Positions 34,944-42,445 of a DNA stretch of 64,000 bases are shown here, one piece after another (the stretch's first letter is position 1; the number at the start of each line of letters is the position of its first letter). The notes beneath the pieces are model-generated. The model saw nothing but the letters and a program-made list of their open reading frames with translations, made no database searches and was not told the DNA's origin. The DNA lies in assembly GCA_001899315.1 (NCBI GenBank), contig MOYA01000002.1, forward strand, positions 597,250-661,249, given 5' to 3'. The stretch comes from Candidatus Obscuribacter phosphatis. Lineage in GTDB: Bacteria; Cyanobacteriota; Vampirovibrionia; Obscuribacterales; Obscuribacteraceae. The position numbers were made by a program, and so were the translations under genes.

Positions 34944-35337
34944 CTCCAGCCTTTTTATCTCTGCCGTTATTCTTGATCTTAGCTTTGCCGTCCGACCATT
35001 TTTCCATTGTGGTTTGAGCCGCTCTCAGCAATAGTTTAGAGTCGCTGTCGTCCGGCACAATAAAGGGAATGGCTTCGGCTAGCCATTCTGATATTTGTTG
35101 ATTGGTGAGGCGGTAGAAGACATGGCGCCCCTCTCTTGTCTCTTTGATGATGCCCTGGGCGCGCATGATGGAAAGGTGCTGCGAGACGCCCGAATGTGAA
35201 ATACCGATTACTTCTTGCAGTGAGTTGACGCAGAGTGGACCGTTGCGCAGTTCGGTCAAGATACGAATGCGGGCGGGGTGTGAAAGCACTGAAAAGAGCT
35301 TGGCTAGGTGCTGAGCTATTAGAATTCGATGAGGCAT
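34936..35337 (-). CDS. ArsR-family regulator, paralogue
   Basis: A 133-residue winged-helix protein closely related to the convergent neighbour: HLAKLFSVLSHPARIRILTE, then HSGVSQHLSIMRAQGIIKET, then REGRHVFYRL. It has a single cysteine (LCVNSL) and a short basic C-terminus. It is divergent from the Mur-like/dabBA operon. The 285-bp space between holds several TGCAAATGTA repeats and palindromes, which makes this gene the prime candidate regulator of that operon and of itself. Confidence 0.88.
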   Translation of the reverse strand: MPHRILIAQHLAKLFSVLSHPARIRILTELRNGPLCVNSLQEVIGISHSGVSQHLSIMRAQGIIKETREGRHVFYRLTNQQISEWLAEAIPFIVPDDSDSKLLLRAAQTTMEKWSDGKAKIKNNGRDKKAGAI

Positions 35338-35396
35338 AGTCTTACTACCTGTTATGAATGCTTTTGCTTTGGAAGGCTAAATTTTTGAGAATTGCT

Positions 35397-35432
35397 TGCA
35401 AATGTAGAGATTTGCAAATATCTGCAAATGTA
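35397..35432. promoter_or_regulatory. Operator cluster between ArsR and the dab operon
   Basis: Two copies of TGCAAATGTA (35397-35406 and 35423-35432) flank and overlap a perfect inverted repeat TTTGCA-N6-TGCAAA (35411-35428). A third near-copy (GCAAATGTAA, 35521-35530) lies inside the dab promoter. Repeats at 26-bp distance next to an ArsR gene look like regulator binding sites. Confidence 0.55.
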
Positions 35433-35508
35433 ATAAGTATGATGTTAACATGGCGCCTGCCTTAGGCCAAGGGCTTCTTCTGTAAATCAATAAAATAGCC
35501 GCTTCTAT

Positions 35509-35536
35509 TTGACAGTGCGGGCAAATGTAATATACT
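35509..35536 (+). promoter_or_regulatory. Sigma-70-type promoter of the Mur-like/dabBA operon
   Basis: A consensus TTGACA (35509-35514), a 16-bp spacer and TATACT (35531-35536). The spacer contains GCAAATGTAA, a repeat also found in the upstream cluster, so a repressor bound there would block polymerase. The predicted start site is near 35543. Confidence 0.65.
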
Positions 35537-35549
35537 TGCAGATATATAA

Positions 35550-35568
35550 GTTTTGAAATATTCAAAAC
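35550..35568. promoter_or_regulatory. Perfect 8-3-8 palindrome in the dab operon leader
   Basis: GTTTTGAA, spacer ATA, TTCAAAAC. It lies just downstream of the predicted start site, in the same place relative to the promoter as the palindrome of the carbonic anhydrase gene at 61263. It is a likely operator. Confidence 0.5.
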
Positions 35569-35622
35569 AATGCAAATAACATTCTTGGCTCAAGGGAGCC
35601 GAGACGCGCAGGAGGGTGGTAC

Positions 35623-36519
35623 ATGGTTGCGAAATTCAGCCTCGATGATGTTTGTCTGTCTGCCGGAGGCGTACTTATTCAGGGCGAACGCCCTGAGGGC
35701 AAGGGTGCCATTGTCTATTCTCTTGAAAAGATTCGCCCTGGAGATTGGTTTATAGCCTTTTCCGATTCTATAAAGGATGGGCATGATGAGTTGAAAGAGG
35801 CCAGCGAAAGAGGTGCTTGCGGGGCTATTGTCAAAAGGCGCAGTCGTTACGCCTATGCTCCCCAGGGTTTCCCTCTGGTGGCTGTATCTGATACCAGAAC
35901 TGCTTATTTCGATCTGATAGGCAGTTACTGCAAGTGGGTCAAACCAAGAGTTATTGGTGTCACCGGAACAAGCGGTCGACGCAGTGCCATATTTTTGATG
36001 GCTCATCTATTGCGTGAGAAATACTCGGTACATGTTTCTCTGGTGCAAGGTTTGAATTGGATGGGCTGCGCTGAATCTATATTAGAGATGCCCGAGAAAA
36101 GTGAAGTGCTCATTTTTGAAGCACAGGCTATTGAAAGAGGTGAGATCGCCCAAATTGGCGGTGCTCTCGAACCGGAAATCGCTGTAATCACCGAATGCCG
36201 TCACCCTCTTTCTTCTGCCTCTAGAGACCGCGCCATGGCTGAGCTTTATTGCGAAATTCTTGAAACCCTCTCTCTTGAAGACAAGGCTAGAGCCGTCATT
36301 TTTGATGATTCTAGTGCGGCAAGAGAGCGTGCTAGAGAGATTTTGAGCCCTGAGCATCTGATCTTGCATTCTCAAAGCAACACTGAAGACTTAGATGCCT
36401 CGCTGACCGAGTCGGAGATCTGGTCGGCGGTTCAGGTCGCTCAATTGCTGGGGCTTGAGGAAAACATCATCAAGGAAGTGCTTGCCGAGCTGTGTTCTGA
36501 AGAGCAAGTCAACGCTTGA
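35623..36519 (+). CDS. Degenerate Mur-ligase-like (MurF-like) protein
   Basis: A 298-residue protein. Residues 1-100 resemble the MurF/MurE substrate domain (RPGDWFIAFSDSIKDGHDEL then KEASERGACGAIV). The central domain follows with VIGVTGTSGRRSAIFLMAHL where a Mur ligase has G-T-N-G-K-T-T; the P-loop lysine and the next threonine are both arginine. Family landmarks such as the GEIAQIGGALEPEIAVITEC region remain. The C-terminal ligase domain is absent (usual length about 450). ATP-dependent ligation is therefore unlikely, and a binding or regulatory role is more probable. GGAGG precedes the ATG. It is the first gene before dabB, 45 bp upstream. Confidence 0.7.
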   Translation: MVAKFSLDDVCLSAGGVLIQGERPEGKGAIVYSLEKIRPGDWFIAFSDSIKDGHDELKEASERGACGAIVKRRSRYAYAPQGFPLVAVSDTRTAYFDLIGSYCKWVKPRVIGVTGTSGRRSAIFLMAHLLREKYSVHVSLVQGLNWMGCAESILEMPEKSEVLIFEAQAIERGEIAQIGGALEPEIAVITECRHPLSSASRDRAMAELYCEILETLSLEDKARAVIFDDSSAARERAREILSPEHLILHSQSNTEDLDASLTESEIWSAVQVAQLLGLEENIIKEVLAELCSEEQVNA

Positions 36520-36564
36520 TTTGATTTAAATTCAAGTGCAATCTAATGGAGAACCATCAAAGTT

Positions 36565-37989
36565 ATGTTCGAGTTTTCGCTCTTTTCTCTCACTTTGCTG
36601 AGCGTTCTGCTTTCGTTCGTCGGCAACGAGAATAATCGTTTGCGAGCATTGATCGCTGGTCAAGCAGCGGCTTTCTTTTCTAGTATCGGTCTTGCTGTTA
36701 CGGTCTTCACCGGTCTGGCTCAGTCTCAGTCTGGTCTGCCTGGTCTGGTTATGGTCGACAGTGCTTCGGCAATGGTATCGGTATTGGTATCATTCATCGG
36801 GCTTATCACCCTGGTCTTCAGTGAGCGCTATATGCTTGGTGAGAAGAGTCGTCTCTCTTTTTGTCGACTCTTGGTGCTCATGGCCCTTACCGCTCAGCTG
36901 ACCGCTCTATCTAATCATATGATTTTGAGCTTGCTTGCTTATGGTGCCATCAGCGTACTTCTCTATCTCTTTATGAATTTAAGAGCGGAATCAAGAAAAC
37001 TCGCCGTCTCGGTGCTCAAGTATCATTTGCTGGCTGACTTCTTCTTAGCCTTTGCTTTCGCAACTTTATACTTCGACGGAGGTCCGCTTCATTTCAGCCG
37101 ACTGAAAGACTTTCACGTCAATAGTTCCTTGTTCAATCTCGGCGCTTATCTGCTTGTTCTTTCGCTATGTATCAAGTCGGCTCTCTTTCCCTTTCACCGC
37201 TGGCTGCTCAATACTCTCAACTGTCCCACCCCGCTGTCCGGTTTGATGCATGCCGGTGTGGTGAATATAGCCGGGGTGATGGCTTGCAAAGTCTACCCCG
37301 CCTTGCAGCTTGTGCCCGGCAGTCTCTATGTTTGGGGCGCTCTGGCTCTGGTCTCTGCCATGGTGGGTACGCTCACCATGTCCACTCAGTTTGATGTGAA
37401 GCGCAAGCTGGTTTATTCCACCGTCGGTCAGATGGGTTTCATGTCTTTGCAATGCGCCTGCGGACTCGTTCCGGCGGCAGTCTTCCACCTCATCGCCCAT
37501 GGTCTCTTTAAATGTCATATGTTCTTGCAATCGGGTAGCTCGGTTAACGAAGGTCTGATCAAGAAAGAGTTTGCCGCCATCAAAAAAGACGATGCTGCTT
37601 TGAGCCCTCTTGCTGTCAGTCTGGTCTTTGTCACTTTGGCTTTTGTCATATTCTATGCCTTCGGTACCCAGGCTGTGGCAAGCACTCTCGCTCTTGCGGC
37701 CAGTGTGCCCATTCTTCTCACTATGCCTGCCTTCAGCCGGGTGTCGGCTCCGGTAGCTCTCGCTTTGGCTGCGGCCACGGCTCTGCTTGTCTTTACTTCG
37801 GTCAGTCTGGCTGTCAGTTTTGAGCATGCTCTCAGCATGGTTTCCTTCTCATCTCCGGCATTCTGGCTCTTGCCGCTTGCTTTCGTTTTCTTCCTTGTTT
37901 TTCATTTCTTGGTCAATACGGCTGGAAAAGGCAAAAACCGCCTGGCCGACTGGCTCTATGTACAGGCTCTTTCTGGTTTTTACGTCTAA
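36565..37989 (+). CDS. dabB: DabB: NuoL/NDH-5-like proton channel subunit
   Basis: A 474-residue protein with about 13-14 membrane segments. The proton-conducting transporter signature is seen in KSALFPFHRWLLNTLNCPTP and LHAGVVNIAGVM-type sequence (GLMHAGVVNIAGVM), and in the following KRKLVYSTVGQMGFM. It is shorter than respiratory NuoL and lacks the long lateral helix. With DabA directly downstream it should form the DabAB complex. There cation flow is thought to drive vectorial conversion of CO2 to bicarbonate inside the cell. No other complex I genes are nearby, which supports this over NuoL. Confidence 0.92.
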   Translation: MFEFSLFSLTLLSVLLSFVGNENNRLRALIAGQAAAFFSSIGLAVTVFTGLAQSQSGLPGLVMVDSASAMVSVLVSFIGLITLVFSERYMLGEKSRLSFCRLLVLMALTAQLTALSNHMILSLLAYGAISVLLYLFMNLRAESRKLAVSVLKYHLLADFFLAFAFATLYFDGGPLHFSRLKDFHVNSSLFNLGAYLLVLSLCIKSALFPFHRWLLNTLNCPTPLSGLMHAGVVNIAGVMACKVYPALQLVPGSLYVWGALALVSAMVGTLTMSTQFDVKRKLVYSTVGQMGFMSLQCACGLVPAAVFHLIAHGLFKCHMFLQSGSSVNEGLIKKEFAAIKKDDAALSPLAVSLVFVTLAFVIFYAFGTQAVASTLALAASVPILLTMPAFSRVSAPVALALAAATALLVFTSVSLAVSFEHALSMVSFSSPAFWLLPLAFVFFLVFHFLVNTAGKGKNRLADWLYVQALSGFYV

Positions 37990-38022
37990 TCAGCTCAACT
38001 CAGCTCAATTGAAGGGATAGTC

Positions 38023-40554
38023 ATGATAAAGTCCGGTCAAAATTCTAATGCTGATCAAATTGCTCTTGCCGACCAAATAGCTCAGGCGACCACTTGTCTG
38101 AATGAGTACTGGCCTCTTGAGTCATTCATTGCCCTCAATGCTCTCAAAGGTTATGAAAAGGTTCCGTTTGAGGATGCAATTGAAATTGGTCGCAGTCTTT
38201 TCGGCAGCGAAGGTCACCTCAAGCTTTCTGATTATCGCGCCATGTACGAGACTGGCCGAATTAATCCGGAAGATTTGAAAGAAGCTTTTAAATATATAAA
38301 GGAAAGCCCGCGACTTTCACAGGAAGAGTTCATTGAATTGACCGCTAATTCTTCCTGGAGCAGCTTGCTTGATGGTTACTGCGGCACCTCGCTTGTAAAT
38401 TCGATCAATGAATTGGTGATCAAATGGCTGGGAGCTTACTTTGATAAGACCCAAGCTCAGTTTCAAGTCAAAGAGTCAGGTCTATTTCGCACTTGGCACA
38501 GACTGGTGGTACATGAAAAATCCCTTGATCTTACCTGCCAGTGGCGTGAGCTTTTTGCCGCTCTTCCTGGTCCGCAGCTGACATCACTGGCCGCACTAGA
38601 GTTTTTGTTGCAAAAAATCGGAGTAGGCGAGGCCGATGTAATTCCGTATATGCGGTCACATTTGATTGCCCTGCCCGGCTGGTCAAGCTATCTGCTCTTT
38701 TGTCAGAATCGCCAAGGGGCGAAAGAGTTGATAGTCGATTATCTGGCCATCAGGCTCTTTTATGAATACTGTCTTGCTTCCAGTTGGGTCAATCAAAGTG
38801 CTTCTCGGCAAGGGGGATTTGAAAAGAGTTTTTCACGTCTGAACAGTCTCAAGAAAACAGACGACATTGTGGTCGGTGGTTTTTCGGGGGTGAAAGATGC
38901 TTCGGATGTCTGGCAGGAAGCCTATGAGATCAACTATAGAAACAGACTCTTAGATCAGATTAGCGGCAATTTTGAAAATCGTCGGGAAGCTCAGGGACCT
39001 GATGTCCAGATGGTTTTTTGTATTGATGTGCGCTCCGAGCCTGTGCGCCGGCACCTGGAATTTCTCTCTACCTATGAGACTCTTGGTTTTGCCGGTTTCT
39101 TCGGCATGCCGATGCGTTTCAAACCTCTCGGCGGCGAACGCTCTCTCGATCTTTGCCCGGCTTTGCTCAGTCCCGATAAGGCTGTGAGTGAATGCTGCAG
39201 CCATGAAAAAGAGGCGGAGCGTTATACATCTTTGAAAGCTCTGGGCTCGGCGGCTTTGCTTTTGCGTAAGAAACTGAAGAGTTTCCTAGCCACCAGTTTT
39301 GGTTTGATTGAAGCCTTCGGTGTCTGGTCGGCTTTGCCTCTTTCCGGTAAGACTCTCTTTCCTCAAGGCTTTACTGCCGCTTATGCCAAGCTCTGGCAGG
39401 TGGTCGGCGGCGAACCGACAACCAGTCTCGACCTTAGTGCTTATACGCTTGATGAGAAAATAGCCACTGCCTACGGTGCGCTCTGCGGCACCGGCTTGGC
39501 TGGGCGCGAGCATTTGGCACCGCTAGTGGTGCTTTGTGGACATGGCGCCAGCTCGCAGAACAATCCCTATGCTTCCGCCCTCGATTGTGGTGCCTGCGGT
39601 GGTAATTCCGGTCGCCACAGTGCCAGATTGGCAGCTGCCATTCTCAACGATGAAGAGGTGCGGGCTGGACTAAGCAAAGAGAAGCAGATAAGCATTGCCG
39701 AGACGACTCGTTTTTTGGCATGTGAACACGATACAACCAAAGATACTTTTCGCTTTTTTGATCTCGACAATCTCAAACAGTTCAGTGCCGAGCAAAAGGA
39801 AATCTTTGCCAAGCTGCAGAAAGATCTGGAACTGGTCGGCGCACTGGTCAGAAAAGAGCGGGAGAAGCGCTTACCTTTGTCCAGTCTCAAGGGCTTTAAT
39901 CATCCCTTTGCTCGGGCCTGCGACTGGGCACAAAATGCGCCCGAATGGGGCTTGGCTCGTAATGCCGCCTTTGTTGCGGCGCCGCGCAGCCTTACCCGGG
40001 GTCTCGATCTGGCTGGTCGCACTTTCTTGCATAGCTATGATTGGAAAGCCGATGAGAGCGGTAAAGTGCTGGAGTTGATTATGACCGCACCGATGGTGGT
40101 GGCGCAGTGGATCAATTCTCAGTACTATTTCTCGACCATGGACAACCGCCTGCTTGGCAGCGGCAGCAAGGTCTTGCACAATGTGGTCGGCGACTTCGGC
40201 GTTATGCAGGGGCTGGGTGGAGATCTGCTCTTGGGCTTGCCGAGGCAATCGGTCATGAGCGGTGAAGAAGTGCTTGAACACGAGCCCATGCGACTTTTAG
40301 TCTTGTTGGCGGCACCGGTGCCGATGATCGACAAAGTTTTGTCGGCTCATCCAGCCGTGGCAGATCTGGTCAATAACCGCTGGATCCATCTTGTTTCAGT
40401 CGGCGATGACGGCTCTTTCCAGCAGGCTCTGGGCGTCGGTCGCTGGATCAAGATTGAGAGAAAGCAAGTGCTTGAGAAAGTCGTCATTGACAAAGTCGTC
40501 ATTGACAAAGTCGTCAGTGAGAAAGTCGTCAATGAAAGAGTCGATGCTTTGTAG
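38023..40554 (+). CDS. dabA: DabA: carbonic-anhydrase-like subunit of the DabAB carbon transporter
   Basis: An 843-residue protein of the DUF2309/UPF0753 family. The zinc site is intact: C333 and D335 in FCIDVRSEPVRRHLE, H507 in LCGHGASSQNNPY, and C522 in LDCGACGG. The spacing agrees with the C351-D353-H524-C539 set that I recall for Halothiobacillus DabA. With DabB it converts CO2 to bicarbonate at the cytoplasmic side, coupled to the ion gradient. The last residues are a five-residue repeat (KVVID-type) coded by a 15-bp tandem repeat, outside the conserved fold. The gene starts 33 bp after dabB. Confidence 0.95.
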   Translation: MIKSGQNSNADQIALADQIAQATTCLNEYWPLESFIALNALKGYEKVPFEDAIEIGRSLFGSEGHLKLSDYRAMYETGRINPEDLKEAFKYIKESPRLSQEEFIELTANSSWSSLLDGYCGTSLVNSINELVIKWLGAYFDKTQAQFQVKESGLFRTWHRLVVHEKSLDLTCQWRELFAALPGPQLTSLAALEFLLQKIGVGEADVIPYMRSHLIALPGWSSYLLFCQNRQGAKELIVDYLAIRLFYEYCLASSWVNQSASRQGGFEKSFSRLNSLKKTDDIVVGGFSGVKDASDVWQEAYEINYRNRLLDQISGNFENRREAQGPDVQMVFCIDVRSEPVRRHLEFLSTYETLGFAGFFGMPMRFKPLGGERSLDLCPALLSPDKAVSECCSHEKEAERYTSLKALGSAALLLRKKLKSFLATSFGLIEAFGVWSALPLSGKTLFPQGFTAAYAKLWQVVGGEPTTSLDLSAYTLDEKIATAYGALCGTGLAGREHLAPLVVLCGHGASSQNNPYASALDCGACGGNSGRHSARLAAAILNDEEVRAGLSKEKQISIAETTRFLACEHDTTKDTFRFFDLDNLKQFSAEQKEIFAKLQKDLELVGALVRKEREKRLPLSSLKGFNHPFARACDWAQNAPEWGLARNAAFVAAPRSLTRGLDLAGRTFLHSYDWKADESGKVLELIMTAPMVVAQWINSQYYFSTMDNRLLGSGSKVLHNVVGDFGVMQGLGGDLLLGLPRQSVMSGEEVLEHEPMRLLVLLAAPVPMIDKVLSAHPAVADLVNNRWIHLVSVGDDGSFQQALGVGRWIKIERKQVLEKVVIDKVVIDKVVSEKVVNERVDAL
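40477..40536. repeat. 15-bp tandem repeat at the end of dabA
   Basis: AAAGTCGTC begins at 40477, 40492, 40507 and 40522, an exact 15-bp period, with a degenerate copy after. It codes for EKVVIDKVVIDKVVSEKV at the DabA C-terminus. Unit number could vary between strains without shifting the frame. Confidence 0.85.
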
Positions 40555-41387
40555 TGAACAAAGAAATCGTCCTGGTCACCAAGCATGGCAAGGAGCGGGC
40601 TGTGAGGCGCCCGTTTTGGGTCGGCTTAGGTCAGACAATTTGCACAACCGACTTCGATACCGACTTGCTTGGTACTTTTAGCGGCGAAATCGAGCGACTT
40701 GATTCGCCTCGTGAAACTTGCATCAAGAAAGCAAAGATCGGTTTGGCTGCAGGCTGCCGCTCTGCTCTGGCCAGTGAAGGCAGTTTTGGGCCCCATCCCT
40801 ATCTGCCTTTCATTGCCTCTGATTTTGAGATCATGGCCTATATCGATGACGATGGTACTGAAGTGGTGGAGCAGCTTTTGGCTTATCGCACCAATTATGG
40901 TCATCTTGACTTAAAGCGAGATTTTCATGAAGCAGAGTTGCAGGCTTGGCTGGAGCGAGTGTGCTTTCCCTCTCATGCAGTCATTCTTAAGGTGCTTGAC
41001 GGTGATCAGATTGTCTATCTGGAAAAAGCAATAAACAGCCCTTCTCAGCTGAAAGACTCCTTGGCTTCTGCCGGCAAGCATACCGGGCAACTGCGCCTGG
41101 AGACCGATATGCGTGCCCATTGCAATCCTACGCGCATGGGTGTAATCGGTCGACTGGCAGTGAAGTTGGTGCGCCGTCTGCTCAGTCAATGTCCTTCTTG
41201 CCAGGCTCCTGGCTTTGGCATAGAAGGGCAGGAGCGCGGTCTGCCTTGCTCTTTATGCGGTAATGCCACCGACCTGGTGCTCTTTGATATTTTTGCTTGT
41301 CCCCGCTGTCGCAAGCAAGAACGTCGACCGCGCTCGGATGGTTTAAAGAAGGCTGCGCCGGGAGATTGTCAGTTCTGTAATCCCTAG
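40554..41387 (+). CDS. DUF6671-like zinc-ribbon protein linked to dabA
   Basis: A 277-residue soluble protein whose GTG start overlaps the last base of the dabA stop, so translation is coupled. The N-terminal part (VLVTKHGKERAVRRPFWVGL; ETCIKKAKIGLAAGCRSALA) and the end resemble the family I know as DUF6671. That match is from memory. The C-terminus carries paired zinc knuckles: CPSCQAPGFG, CSLCGN, CPRCRKQE and CQFCNP. An additional RMGVIGRLAVKLVRRL-type helix precedes them. No function is known. Its tight linkage to dabBA suggests a role in carbon uptake or its control. Confidence 0.7.
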   Translation: MNKEIVLVTKHGKERAVRRPFWVGLGQTICTTDFDTDLLGTFSGEIERLDSPRETCIKKAKIGLAAGCRSALASEGSFGPHPYLPFIASDFEIMAYIDDDGTEVVEQLLAYRTNYGHLDLKRDFHEAELQAWLERVCFPSHAVILKVLDGDQIVYLEKAINSPSQLKDSLASAGKHTGQLRLETDMRAHCNPTRMGVIGRLAVKLVRRLLSQCPSCQAPGFGIEGQERGLPCSLCGNATDLVLFDIFACPRCRKQERRPRSDGLKKAAPGDCQFCNP

Positions 41388-41409
41388 ATTGTTCAGTTAG
41401 CTGTTTTGG

Positions 41410-42441
41410 CTAATGGAAAATAGAAGCGATTCTTTTGATTGTCTCTTCTATATCATGGCGCTCAATGCCGAAATGAGTCACGGCCCTGATCCCCTTATTT
41501 TTTTCGATGCCGGTCAAGATGCCTTGGTCTTTCATTTTGCGCACTAGATCTTCTCTATCCATGCCGCTTTCAGTGGTTGGTTCAAAAAAGACCATATTGG
41601 TAAAAGGGCCAAAGCTGACTTTGATAAATGGAAGCTGTGAGAGACCGGAGGACAGTAATTCGGCATTTTTGTGGTCTTCGTCAAGTCTTTCCTGCATATT
41701 GTCCAGGGCATAGATTGCCGCTGCCGCCAGTACGCCTGCTTGGCGCATACCACCGCCAAGAGCTTTGCGCCAGCGTCTTGCCTTGCTGATAAATTCATGG
41801 CTGCCGGCGACAATTGAACCGGCAGGGCAGGCTAGCCCTTTTGAAAAGCAGAGCTGCACCGAGTCTACAGCCGATGTAAAGTCTGAGATTGGACGTTTGA
41901 AATGACGGGCGGCATTGAAAAGTCTGGCGCCATCTAGGTGCACGCTCAAATTGTGGTTGAGGGCTAGTTCTTTCACTTGATGCAAATAGAGCGGCGTGAG
42001 GGGCATACCGTTCCAGGTATTTTCTACGGCGATAAGCTTTGTCACCGTGCGATGGGGATCGTCTTCGTTAATGGCTCTCTTCAGCTCGCCGAGGTCAAAC
42101 ATACCGTCTTCATTTTTGATGGTGCGCAAGCTGATGCCGCCCAGGGTCGAGGCTCCGCCTTGTTCCCATCTGGCAATATGGCTCTGGTCGCCCAAAATGA
42201 TTTCATCACCCCGGCCGCAATGACTCAAACATGCCACCAGATTACCCATGGTGCCTGAGGCGACAAAGAGGGCTGCATCTTTCTCGGTCAGTTGGGCTAC
42301 TTTTTCTTGCAGGGCATTGACTGTGGGATCTTCGCCATAGACATCGTCACCCAAAGGGGCATCATACATGGCTCGGCGCATGGCTTCAGGCGCCAGCGTC
42401 ACTGTATCGCTGCGAAGATCGATAGTGGTATCTTGCCCCAT
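41410..42441 (-). CDS. ltaE: Low-specificity L-threonine aldolase
   Basis: A PLP enzyme of 343 residues from the ATG at 42439-42441 (a TTG 15 bp upstream would add five residues). Family marks are DLRSDTVTLAPEAMRRAM, GDDVYGEDPTVNALQ, the LIAVENTWNGMPLTP segment, HLDGARLFNAA, and the PLP lysine in CFSKGLACPAGS. It splits threonine or allo-threonine into glycine and acetaldehyde. It follows lysC on the same strand with 4 bp (or an overlap) between, so the two are probably co-transcribed with murA. Confidence 0.93.
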   Translation of the reverse strand: MGQDTTIDLRSDTVTLAPEAMRRAMYDAPLGDDVYGEDPTVNALQEKVAQLTEKDAALFVASGTMGNLVACLSHCGRGDEIILGDQSHIARWEQGGASTLGGISLRTIKNEDGMFDLGELKRAINEDDPHRTVTKLIAVENTWNGMPLTPLYLHQVKELALNHNLSVHLDGARLFNAARHFKRPISDFTSAVDSVQLCFSKGLACPAGSIVAGSHEFISKARRWRKALGGGMRQAGVLAAAAIYALDNMQERLDEDHKNAELLSSGLSQLPFIKVSFGPFTNMVFFEPTTESGMDREDLVRKMKDQGILTGIEKNKGIRAVTHFGIERHDIEETIKRIASIFH

Positions 42442-42445
42442 TTCT

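Noticed and set aside
36565-37989. NuoL of respiratory complex I
   Set aside because: No other nuo genes are present, the long C-terminal lateral helix is missing, and dabA follows directly.
40554-41387. Zinc-ribbon protein as a transposase or helicase fragment because of its CxxC pairs
   Set aside because: The coding frame is full length, coupled to dabA, and the overall pattern fits an intact DUF6671-like protein.
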